This document shows, piece after piece, positions 40,101-53,600 of a stretch of DNA of 64,000 nt (its first letter is position 1; every line of letters begins with the position of its first letter). The stretch comes from Phylloscopus collybita (lineage: Eukaryota; Chordata; Aves; Passeriformes; Phylloscopidae): assembly GCA_027886175.1 (NCBI GenBank), contig JAJNNQ010000009.1, positions 20,185,501 through 20,249,500 of the forward strand, given 5' to 3'. A program made the translations under genes and the position numbers. The notes beneath the pieces are model-generated. The model was not told the origin of the DNA and did no database searches. It saw only the letters and a list, made by a program, of their open reading frames with translations.

Positions 40101-41555
40101 TTAATAGTGGAGCAGATATATTCTGGAGAAAGCAGAAATCAAAGAAAAAAGTATGGATATATAATATTTCCAAGAAATACAACTAATATTAAAAACCCCA
40201 AGCAAAACAAATTCTCAACTGAAAGTCAAAAGTGTTTCATTTTTATACATGAGATATAATATACACAGATTTTGCACGCTCTTATGATTCTGGCAGAGGC
40301 AATTACAGTTGTATCATCAAAACAAATATCAGGAACAGTTCTTCTACTGCCTAATCTTTTAATTCTGAATGAGGATCAAAAGTATTCACAAGTTAAAAGA
40401 CACCTAGAGGCAAAAAACCATTCCTGATTAAAAACCACCTTCATGGTGTTATTCACACCAAATATAAGGTGGCAGTAAATAAACAGTAGAAAACCCAATG
40501 GCATTTAGGCAAGCTCCTGCAAAACAGTCCACAATCTGTCAGCATTTATAGAGTATCATCAATAAAGAGCTAAATTATCTTCTTTACGTTGCTTTATTAT
40601 AAACCTCAAAATATATGTATTCTTCTATGTAACATACTGCCTTGTTCAATATAAAAACAAGTAGGGCAGATATGCTTAAAAGAGGATTCAGAGCATAATT
40701 ACAAACAATGATATAAAACTGGTCATAGAAGACCATTTATACATCTCCCCACATCATGATATTGAGCAAATAATATTTTTAGTATTGGAAAAAAGTCTAT
40801 TAGTCTGTGAAATAGTTTTCCAAGAGAATTATAATTTTCCAGTATGTTTGAGTATTTTAAAACTAGACCTGTCAATCATCTCAAGAATGTGTTCTGCAGT
40901 GAGTATTTCTGCCCTGTCAAAAATATGAGACAATAATCCCAAAAGGTTATATATTATTATTCAATTCTGTACTCTTGTAAGAAGGATACTGCTGCAACTA
41001 AAACAAAAATTGTCATCATTCATTTTAAAGCTATTTAAAATTTCTCTGGCATGTGCCAAAAAGTAGGAAAAAAACCCCCAAGACAGAAATTAACCAACTC
41101 CCTATTTAGATAAGAGTTGGAAGAACATCTGACACATGTGAAGGAATAGTTACTGAGCTTCCCAATATCTATTATTTTGAAATGTAATAGAAATGTTCTT
41201 AACAGTGAATTAAGCTCATACAACATTTTCTGAATACTAGATGTTCTTACTTAGTTCTTGCAACCTCCTTAGATATATGGAATCTTCTTCAGCATCCTCC
41301 ATTTCAAGACAAAAATAAAGGCTTGACTTCTCTATAGCAAACCAGCCTTTTCTCCACTGATCCAGGTTATGGCAATCTTTGTAGTACAGCTGCCCGAGAA
41401 GGTCACAGTCTCGCTCTAACAATGATTCAGCCACCGGGGGAACAAAATGCTACCAAAGAAAATGGGGTGAGTCAGATGAAGAAAAAAACCCTCTGCCCCT
41501 AAAAAACAAAATCAAAATATTGCAAATCTATAGGATTCTAGGATGAAGGTCACAG

Positions 41556-41602
<47 letters not shown>

Positions 41603-44600
41603 TAAAAAAATATTTGAGATATAAAACCCAAACTTACAGACTCATAGATACATAGAATTTAAAAAGTAAAATCAAGTTTAACATTTTTTTATTCATGCTC
41701 TACAATTCAAGCATTTTTTGCTTTTAAACTACTTGATTTAATTAGTAATGTGATTATTAACATTAGGAACAGCATTAAATATGGTATCACTTTATGAATT
41801 TTGTTTCAGCAAACAAATTTAATAGAATTGCAACCATAAAAAACCTAGCTGAAATATATTCATACAGTATATGTCTTTATTCTACAGCACATTTAATATA
41901 TTCTTAAGGTCGACATTAAAATGCTACTTCAATTCCTTTCACATTTTATTTTATTATCTTGTTTCAAACATTAAATCACAAAAGTTATTTCTTCCTGTTG
42001 CACAGGAAACCTTTACAGGAGAGATCAGTATTCATCAATAATGGCGTCTCAAAGATTTTAAGCTAACAATGGCACTTTATTATTTGTGCAAAGGCTCCTG
42101 GCCTAACTGAACAAGATAATTATCAGTATTACCTTGGCTATTGCTGAAGACCATTTTCTTTGTGAATAGGCAGTTTCAGCTCCAAATAGAAAAACACGTT
42201 CTGATATTAAGTATATTTCAAATGTAAAGATGTCCCTGAAACAAGAAGAGAAGAAACACAGCTGTATTTAGTCTTCAAAAGAGTAGACACACAAGAGTTT
42301 TATTTCACTATTTTTTTCATTTTTTCATATGGAATGGAATCCATCTGCATTTCTCTTCCAATATTTTAAGTACAGCCCAGCTAATAATAAAGCACTTTAC
42401 AGTACAATAGGATCAATGTACTTTACAGATCAATAATACAGTTTAAAGGCTACAGTGTAACAGTTTTTTGAATAATTCCAAAATGCATAAAAATGTTTAC
42501 ATATAGTCATTAAAAATGCACAGGGAACATTTTGCTTTTGCAAGCTCATGTTATTTGATCAAATATATTTTTGCGATGCATTCAAAATATTTTTGTATGT
42601 TTAATAGAAGCAGAACAAGTAGTTGAACAGGCAGTTGTAAACAAGTTGAAATGTTGGTTCATAGGGACTTTTAGAAGTCATTTGGTCTACAAGCTCCTGC
42701 TCGTAGAGGGATTATCACAATGAGAAGCCCTAAAAACAGTAAAGGATGGAGAGTACTATTCTTGTCACCAACCTGTTCCTGCCCTCCACCTGCCCTCTAA
42801 TTGAAGAGGCCTTTCCTATCAGACAGCCTGAATCTGCTGGGGTGAAATGCAGGGTCACTGTGTATCACCTGCCATCACCAGGACAAGTAGGAATACTTTG
42901 AAGTTGCTGTGGCTCAAGAAGCTCTTAAAAGTTTTCTTAAGGGAGGTTCTTGGGTTTTTTTCCTTTTAAAATTATACCACTATTAAAGCAGATGAACTCT
43001 GTTTATTCCATTTTTAATGGACAAATAAGGACAGTAAAAGAAGAAAAAGCAAACCAGCTTAAATTGGTGTGGAATTTGGAAAGTAAATATCATGCTGAAG
43101 TTGGGGTAGGTCAGTCTTTAACTTACAAATTATTCCAGTTCACCAATTTATAGTATGATTTTGTCTGTGACCTCTCGTTAGATGCCAAATAGATGGAGTA
43201 TGCTTTTTCCTGTCAGTGCTGCAGACTGAGATTTGTCTAAATGTGGAGAACTGAGAATAAGTCACTTCTATAATTTTCAATAACAACTTTGAAAATTGTA
43301 TAAGCATTGTATAAGCACTTAGTCCTGACTAACAGAATAGGCATTTTTAAGGACCAGTTTCACTACACAAAATATCAAATCTAAATAAAATTTCTCATAA
43401 AATCCCTCAGTCACAGATAAAGGACACGAGGAGGTTAGTTATTTCCAAAGAGTGAAGTATTCAGCCAACATGTTTTTTAATTTAGGTATTACCCTAAAAT
43501 AGAACCATTTGGAAAGGCAGCAAGCAATAGTTTAGATTTGAAGATAGAAGAAAAAGGTGATTTTTTTCTTTTTTCTGGGTATCAAAGAGCTACTGCAGAA
43601 TAGGGAAGATCACTTCTCTATATTTGATAGCACATTGAGACATCACCATGTTTCAGGATTTCTCTCCCCTGTGGTAGTTTAAGCCCTTTCTCCCCATTAT
43701 CTTTTTCAGACACTTACTTGAATAGACTATGCTTTCTTTCCAGACATTTTTTTTGTAACTAAAAGCATTAAAATATTATACTATAGAAAGTTATTTTTAT
43801 TTTAGGTGCATATACACATGTTAAAAATATAAAGAAAGTGTCATGGAGTCTGTTAGACAAATACAAAGTATATTTTAAACAAAAGTGTTGCACTAAAGAA
43901 ATTGAGTATCACTAGAATCAGATTTAGGTCACTCTCCATGTGATGTTATTCACATACAAATGGGATGTGAGAGAGTTATAAAAGAAAACATAAGACCCCA
44001 CAAAAAATAAGCTGGTTTCTTCCAACTAAAAATGTTCATCAGTTACACTGTTGTCCTCAGCTACAGAACAAAGATGAATTTCAAAGACCAACACTTCTGT
44101 GACCAAATCCAGAAGCATTGTGGAGAGCTCTAGTCTGCTGCATTAGAAGGAAGAAGCAAAACAAGAATTTTGGCTTGAGGCAGAGGTCAATCCAAGAAAG
44201 AAAAATTATTATTAATTGTTCAATTTATCATCATGTAATCTTTCAAGAACTGAGAAATATGCATTACAGGTTTAATAAGAAACAGGTGTATCTAATTTAA
44301 GCAGCCCTTTTAAATTACCCTAATATTTTCATTCTATCACTATAAAAAAATCCCTAAATATCACATAGCACTAATTTCTTGAAGTCAAATAAAACCAGCT
44401 TTTTTTCTAAATTGATTATTCAAAATTTAAGAAAAAAATTGAAATATTAATTCAGGAGCTTACCCTCTATTTAAAAAGAAGTCTGACTTGTGTATTACAA
44501 GACAGATAACTTCATTGATGTCAATCATACCATTAGGAGTGGTAGTTTTATCATTTTCATAGAAGCTGAGAAAGCCACTTTCCAAAGTACACCATCTTCT

Positions 44601-47600
44601 GTTGCAATCTGTGATTAAAGAAATAATACAAAGATCAGATTTTCTTAAAAAAAAAAAAAAAAGAAAGTACAAGCTGGAGAAAAAGGTCTGCAGAGCAACT
44701 TCAATGAATTATTTGGTATATTTAATTACAACTAAATGTTTACTCCCTCTTATGACCTAAAATATGAATACAACACATGACATAGTATAGTGATGTCTAT
44801 TTGCTACTGAAAATAGTCATGAATTCACTCTAGCTTATGTGTGGTTCTTGAGACAAAATCTGAGGTGCATCTGTTTCCACTACTGCAGAGTAGTAGATCC
44901 TAAAAGAAAATACTCTTTTTATTTTCCACAGCTGTAGAATTCCTATACAACTGGCAAAGTGCTTCTGAGAATTTGGTAAAACAGATCTGGCAAAAAAAAT
45001 CCACAAAAATCAAACAAAAAACTAGTTGTAATTTCCAAATACTAACTATGTTACCTGATATTTCATCCAATTACTTCTGCTGTTTTCTATATGGTTTATA
45101 TAAGTTTTATAAATATTTTGATATTATTTATTAATATTTATTTGGATCATTCCATTTGCTGTCTACTACTACCTAGATTCTGTTTAAATACACTTGTTAA
45201 GTACTAAAATAAAACTAAGATAAATGGCTTGATAATGTACAGTTTGCAGGAGTTGAGTACCAAATTTTAATGTTTAGGGTTTTTTGTCCCCCAGCGTTCC
45301 CTCTCCCATCTTCCAAAACTTGTTCTACAAAACAAATCACTCCTTCAATATTCATTAAACTATTAAACTCTCAAGGACAATTTTGGAATATCGAGGCTTT
45401 TTAAAGGGCTCCACAAAACCTTTTACACTAGAAACAAAAGCAAAAATCAAACTTGAGCCCTTAAACCTCTAAGCTTTATTTTGATCCACTGCATCAGAAC
45501 ACCAACAACATTTGAGCTTTCCTCCCGCTGATATCAACAGCTGTTAATTAACAACAACTCTCCTCAAAATTTACACACTCCTGCTGAAAACACTGATGCT
45601 GCTATAATGAGAAGTACACACAGAGTTGGCTCTCTCCTGTACTGACACACACATAATGAAAAACGAAGCTGTATTTCCAGGTGTTCCACCTGGTTGGTAT
45701 AAAGCCTTGGTTAATTCACAGCACTGAATGATTTCTTCAGTGTCCTTTAACCATTAAGGCAAAGTCTACAAAGGGGTAACACTTTTCTGTGACAACAAGC
45801 AAGCACTTAAATTTTCAGCCCTTGGTGCTGAAGGCAAGGCTGTCAGCTGCCTCAGAGATTCCTAGCACTGAAGAACTTAATTCTAATGGTTAAACAGCTG
45901 CACAGTTTGAGTTGGAGCCCTATCCCCACACAGCATAAAAAATAAAAATAATAATAATAATTTTTTTTAAAAAAGCCCCAAATTTGTCTAAATGATGTCA
46001 AAGAATGGTGCTCCCTCTCTGGCATGCAGAGGCCTCAATTAGTTCATGGCAAGTCAGAACTGTTTCAACAGGAGTTGTCTTCTCTAGAACTAGACAGGTC
46101 AGATTTTTCTGGTAACATGACCTTATCTGAATATCTACAGGCAGAGGAGGGAACTGAAATTTTCTCCCCCATCTTAGTACTCTAACCCTCAAATTACTTC
46201 CGAAAGAGAGTAAGAAAAATAATGTTTCCACTTATTCACAATAATTTGCAATATGAGTATTACTTTGTGTTAGTGAGATTTGGAAACAGCTCTGGATGCA
46301 GTGAAAGAAGAGAAAAAGAAAGAATATATATTTTATATTTTGAATAGCAAGAAGTACTTCTGTCATACTGCTTCTTAAATATGGCAGAGATAGATTAGAG
46401 CCCTAAGGAAAGAGTAGTTTCTTATTCAAAGTTCCAGGGTTTTTTGTTGTTTTTTGAAAGGATGTCATTAAATCTCCCTCCCTTGTTCCATTTGTCTCCT
46501 TGAATTGCAAATGGTCAGAGAAACCTATCATTCTATGTATCTGTAAAGAGCCCATCCCAGAAATATCTGGTCCTGACAAACCCATAGGTAATTAAACATG
46601 AATACAAAAACAAAGCAAACAAATGCCCACCCCCAAAAAAGCAAACAACAGCACGTCCCATCTTCAAGACACAATCGTAATTTCAGAGAACAAAACCTGA
46701 GCTGAGAGAAACCTGGTTCCTTTGTATTTACTGTATGTTCCCTCAAGTGGTAAGTGCAATGCTAAGCTACAGACTACAAATTTTCAAAGCAGCTTCATTT
46801 CTGTCCACCAAAGACTTGAAATGGAAGACAGTCAAAATTCCCTGCCTGGGGGCTTTTCTCATAAATTTTAAGACATCCTGCTAACAATGCTTAGCTTCAG
46901 TGCATCTCCCCCAAAAAGGACTACAGAAGCCATTCTGTGAGCCCTTTCAGCCAAATCTTCAATCTATACAGGTATTTACAAATATGCTGCACTTCTAAAA
47001 CGCGATTGTGTGAGAAGAGATTGCCTTGTATCTGCTCTCCACTTGGCTAAGCACTGACTTCTGGGGTTTTTTTATGCATTTCTTTATAAATATATACAGA
47101 TACCCACAGCACGGAAGATCAGGCCTGAACTTGGAGCAAGTAGGAATGAGGTCTGCAGTTATTACATTGTTTCCCAAAAAAGCTCAGTGCAATTTCAGAG
47201 CAATCCCAGATAAAGTCCTATCCAGAAGCAGCCCTCTGTCAAAACAGACATCTTTGTTAAGAACTGCAAAGTTGCTGGGAAGTGCCTGTGATCAGGCATT
47301 AGCTCAGTTATCACCCAATACTTTCAAAAATTTGGAGCCACACTAATATACAGATTCTTCTAAAGCATATTTAAACAGGAGTTCTATGCTTTAGCATGCT
47401 TTTAATGTGCACAAAGGATCTTAAAGGCATATGCCATGAGAATATGGACATAATCATACCAAAACATGTATACACCAGTGCAGGGTGCCATGTAAGGATT
47501 TTAGGAGCAATAAATTCAATAATAAATCACCACAGATTTTAAAAACCCACGTTATTTGTTTAGATGGTAGAAAAATAGGAAGGACAGGAATAGAATAGAT

Positions 47601-50600
47601 AGGAAGACAAATAGGAAGAAAAAGGGGAAAATTATCTGATAACACCTCTCTCTCTCAGAAAAAAAAAGGAAAAACAGAAGATATGCACAGGAGACCACAT
47701 ATATCTGCTCGGTATACATGCATTATCACCCCACAAAGCTCAAGTTGTCATAGAGTTGTTGCAGATGCTAATTTCTACTTGGAAGATTTTGTAAATTTGT
47801 GAGCTTGAGAAATACCCTATTAAAAAGCCAATGATACTTGTAAATTATTTCTGTAATAGAATCATTTTAGATGAAAATTAATTTTTGGCATTAATCTAAA
47901 TATAACTAAAGCAAGAAGTGTTTCTATTTGTTTTTTATCAATTACTGTGTTAACTGAACGATTTTTCAGAAGTTCAGTCTTCTTTCTCGGTCAACTACTG
48001 AATGAAGTGATCAAGACAAACAGTATTTTCTTTATCTGAAAGAGGTCTACTGAATCAAAAGAGGATATGTCATATCAAAGACATTTTATCTCAAAAAAAG
48101 TCATGCAAGAAGTTAAAAAAGGATAAAATTCATCCAACTATCCATATTCATGTGTTATTCAAATACATAAACTAAAAGTTAAATACCTTCTTTTAATTTC
48201 TTCTCTGTAGGAAGCTTAGCCGCATTAGAAGAAACTTTGTACAAGAATTCACAAAGAAAGGTGGAATGTGAAGAATCTTCAGAGAAGCCACTTTCAAAAC
48301 AAGGATCATAGTTTGGGAAATCTATTCAAAGACAAAGGAATAAAAAACAAAGATTTTCATTTATATCAGTTAAAGCCATTTTTTCCACAGGTCTTTCTAA
48401 ATGCATGTCTGTAAATATGTATTCACTCTGCAGTACCTTTACTACAACACTGATAAAATTTACTGGTTTATTTTTATAATTAGAAAATATATTCATTTAA
48501 AAATTTGTTCACATTTGCCATTGTCTACCACTGCTTGCCAAGGTAATATAAAATACTGTTTTCTGATGTACCAAACTTCAACTTTCATCCCTTGTCTAAC
48601 ATACTTCAAGAGAAGAAGACTGCTTCTCTCAATGGCTTCTGTAGAGTTTACCAGCAACTCTGGCAGCAGACAGCAATTCTGGGAATCCTCATCAACATGC
48701 ACTGACCTCCCTTTCCCTAGAGATAAGAACATGATGGTGCTGCCTTGGCTGGAGGGCCAAAAGTAGAAAAGACAAGGCTGAGACAAGCAAACTTCTCTAT
48801 AACCTTAGGACCACTTGAGACCATAGGTAGCAAAAAACCCCACCCTAGCTACATGTCTGCACCTGACTGAGCTCAACATCCTATGATCCAGTGCATGGCA
48901 TTGGCCTGAGCAATACTCAGGCAGAAGTCAAGGCACTGTGTTTGCCCCTGGAAGCCTTAATTCATTTCTGTTTCCCACTAAACCTTTTCTGTTCAGCCTA
49001 CACAGTGTTAGTTTGCAGAGTGACACAAGCCAGTAGAAACTTGCCCCAGGACTACATCCACAGAGCGTTTTTTGTTTTTTTTTTCAGTGTAGATCTGTAT
49101 GTGAACCTTCAGCCCCTGATGGTTTCAGACACTGTCCAGCACTTTTAAAAGAAAAGCTCAGTTGCACCCATGCACCTCAATATATTTACTGTTAAGAGCG
49201 GCTTTCTGTTTTCAAGAGGCTCATAGCAGCCACACACTGCAAACAGAACTGTTGACTTCCAAGCTAAAGTTTAGATGGAAGCTGTGATGGGAAAAGGAGG
49301 TTTCTGGGATAGATCATACTGCAGGTTCAAAAGGTGAGTTTTATTTTAGGAGGAGAGTTTGTGAGAAAAGCTAGGTCTGCGTGTCAAAGAAGCAGATGTC
49401 AATTTAAATAATCTGTAAGAAACAAAAAAAGTGCTAGATGTATTCTTTAGACATATCTTAAATTTATGTACCTGTATTTTTTTCTGGTAAAAGACTAATC
49501 ATATTGGCAGAGAAGATGACAGGTTTTCTCTATAACTATAACCCGTGCTATAACTACGGGTATGAGGTCTATGACTTATCACTATGTCGTCTGGGGGTTT
49601 TATAAGTCCTAAACATGATGTCTGAGCAAAACAGCTAATCTGCACACAATTGAAATCGTGCACTAATAAAATAAGGTTAATGCCATCACAACTGCCCCTC
49701 TGCTATACCACTATTTTTCAAAACAAAGCCAATTTTGCTTTTGAATTATTACCTTCTCTTTTTCACAATATAAAATGAGATCAAAAGAAAGAAATGCATC
49801 ATACCTGAGAACTTATTATGGTACAGGAATTCCATTTGCAGCCTTTGTCCAGCTTTCTTGGCTAATAAGTACGGGGTGCTGTAAAGAGGGTCTCCAGTGG
49901 CACACATAGCATCAGCCCCGCTGAAGAGTAACATCAGAGTTTCCAGCACATCTTGCTTGACTACAGCAGCACACAGGGCCTTTTCACAGAGAGGGGAAAT
50001 AGAGAGTCTGTTTAAATTGCAAAGTAACTGGCAACAAATACATGCAATGTAGATGCAAATCCTTTCACCTCTGATACAGTTAGACCATAAACATTGACGA
50101 GTATCAGAAATCATGAAGTATGGTCTGAATCTAGAAAAATTCCACAACAACAAAAATATCCCAAAATATCAACCCAAACCCAGGAAAATGATGCTTTCAC
50201 AAATTTCACTTGGGAAGGATAACATGAGTAAATACAATTGGAGGGGAAGTTTGATATTTATTTACATCAAACTACTGAAGAAAAAATCTTACTATTTCAG
50301 ACCTCAGAAGTCTCAGATCAAAGAGATGAAATTAGATTCCTAAACTCTGTTCCTAGGACAGACATTGAAATTCCTAGGTAGTTTTTTTAAAAACCACAGT
50401 CAATCAATCACTAAAACTATACTTTTTATTAAGATGTACTATTAAGATATATTAAGATTATTAATACATATTAAGATCTTTTAAAATCTTTTTAGTAAAA
50501 TGTATCTTGATACTTATTAATCTTCCTTGAAATTTACACACCTCACCACATCCTAAAATACGAGTTCTCTTTTAATTTTGCATACACAAACATGATAAAC

Positions 50601-53600
50601 TCATTTCTTTCTTTTAAAAGATTGGCCCAAAACCTTAAAACCAAAAATAGCTACACAATTATAGCAACTTATTGTATTAAAATTTCTATTATTTAATATT
50701 TATTTAAGTCATTTGGTTAATGATTGAGTTTTTCTTAAATGATGAAAACAAAAGTCAATCAAAATAGGAAGATTACTCCTATAAAATTTAGCTGTTCTAA
50801 TAAAAACATAAGCATCTAGGAGGCGCAAAATAACAGAAAACACAGTTCAGTTCAGTGAAAGTTCTAGAATTATCTGGTAATGAATGCCTTATTACATGGT
50901 AATTTCATGTCTCTATAGAGAATCTGATAACTTTTCCCAGTATTTAAATGATTATTTGGCATACATATCCTTCCCCACAAAAAACAAACTCCACAACCTC
51001 TGCATATCCTTTGAGACAATTTGACTCATGTAATTGAATACATTAAAATTGCAAAATGCATTAAAACTCTTCTGTATTCATTAACCCTGGAAAATCATGA
51101 CTCAAACCATCAGAGCTTAGAATTCAGTCAAATGGACATCAAAATTTACAGAGACATTGATAATTAAAATTCTCCATTCTACACTCTAAAATGTTTGTTA
51201 TTTTTGTAAAAGTAGAGAACACATATTTTTCATCATTAATTTTAGCTTTTTCATTTCCAATAACCTACAAGCTACTATGTAAGTGTGTATCAGCTATTTT
51301 CACCATTGGTAACAATGAATCATCTACTGTATTTGAATGTTAGATGTCAGACATGTGGGATATTTAAAAAAAAAAAAAAAAAAAACAAAAAAAAAACCCA
51401 AAAAACCCCAAAAAAACACATAAAGAAGTAATCTAAAGAAGCGAAGTGGAAATTCGCATTCCTAGACAATAGTTGAATTAAAATAAAAATCCATATTTTG
51501 ATGGCTAAATAAAACATAGGAAGAACTACAATACCTTCAAACAAACAAACAGGAAAAACAATAAACTAGGTAGTCATGCAATGGCTTCTGCAAAGGCTCC
51601 TAAATAACCCTTATTCAGCTGTGTCAGAATGTCACTCAGGATACTGAATTAATTTCTCACCAGTTTAACAAGATGACCAAACTGCACACAGATACAATAC
51701 AATCCAAAACATATTATTGGCTTAACCATGCTATTACCATGCTACTACCTTATTCAGCTGTTCCTTGGTTTTGTAGTGAAAAGGTGTTTTCCTGAACTTT
51801 CCTTCTTTGTATTTTTGTGTAATGAATGATATCCTTTTTTCTGCAGGGTCATCAATATGCAATTCTTCATCTGGAGGAAGATTTCCCGCCCAAAAACTGT
51901 TTGCTCTCTTATTTCCAATGACAATAAAGATCTGAATGACATGCAGGGAATAGATTAGCAAAATAGTATGAAGTATATGAAGCTAGCCTCTAAAAGGTTT
52001 TCAGCTGCTAAATGTTGAAGAAAAAAGTTATTAAAGAAAATTTCCTGCAGGAGACAGAAGCCTCTCTCAGTCACTGCCTATGGTCATCCATAAATGAATA
52101 ATAAACCCTGCAGTCATCATTTACCATCAACAGCAGCTAAGCTTTACAAGGCTAATCAGTTATAACACTTCATTATATATTAGAAAATGTTAGTTAAATT
52201 TTAGAGAAAAGTAGCATGTGTTTTAAAGAAAACACTGATGACCCCAACCCTCTCTATCAGAACCACTTTTTACCACCACCACTTTTTAACATCCCAAGCA
52301 GCTAAGCTTGGCAGCGACAAGTTTCCTCTCTTTTCCCCTTTCTTCATCATGAGCATTCTCCAAAAGCATTATATTTCTTTTTTCCCCAAAATATTGGATA
52401 CTTGGAGAAATACTAAGAGAAACTGTTAACTGTTAACTGTTAAACTGCTAACATTTTGTTAGCAAAATGAATATTTGGAATTATAGAGGTGCATGATGCA
52501 CAGCAACATTAAGTTTACTGTAACAGTACCATGTTGTTTAGCAGTCATATGTTCAGTTTTCTTGTGAGTAAAGCAGTAAATAACTCCTCTTCATACAGTA
52601 GGTTTCAAGATAGAAAAAAGAGTTAGAATAGCACAACAGACCTCAATAAGTTCATTGCTCCAAATGCTGGCATCCATTTTTAGACTCCGGACCTTTGAAT
52701 CTCTTGGTCCTAAAGATCTGTGTTGTCCTGAAAATCCAAGAGCATTACTTAACTAAGGCATTTAAACAGGGTTCTTCTTCTGCTGAGATAACAAAAAAGT
52801 GTGATGAAGCCAGATTTGATCTACTTGCTATTTTTAAAAAAAGTTGGGTTTTACATATGAATATTAAATAAAAGCAAAAAAAAATACACCTCTAAAAAAA
52901 AAAGTTAATTTCATTTGATAGTCATGAATAAAGTAGGCCGTCTCATGTGGACTATTTGGAGAGTTTGGTTTGAAAGAAAGTCTAAAATTATGAATTATTT
53001 CCTTGAATTGACCATTTAAGCACATATTTCAATATAAAACATGACAGAACTGTATTTTGAGTAGTATCTGAAAAAGCTATCCCTATTGGCAGTAAAATAT
53101 GTGCAGATATAACAAAATTAATACCCAAAATTTATACACTAAAAATTGTTATTCTTTGGCATCTAGACTTGCAAAAGCCATTGCTTTCCCATGAAGTGTT
53201 ATTGTCTCTTAATTTCCACTAATTTTGAAGGGTGAGAGAACTCAATCACCACAGACATGTCATTTATGTGTGAAAGTGCTTTAGACTAAGGATGCCCTTG
53301 GTATTAAAAAAAAAGTTATGCTCACATTTTGTTTCTCAAAGCTTCCACAAGGATAACACTTCAAAAATTTAAAAAAAAAAAAAATCCAAGGACATACATA
53401 GATATGCAAATATGACATTTTGTAGAACCCACATAGCTTCTCATTAATTACTCTACCTGCACACTTCTTACAAATGACAACACAGAGATTGATGGATGCC
53501 CAGTCAGGACTGGGAGCTTTACAGTCAGCGCAGCTCCTGTTGGACTCATTGAACCAAATCTTCTCAGCTACTTCATAATCAGATAGAGTTTCTGCTATTG

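Noticed and set aside
42650..42960. Possible very old CR1 3' end
   Set aside because: Only a few short words fit; too diverged to call without an alignment.
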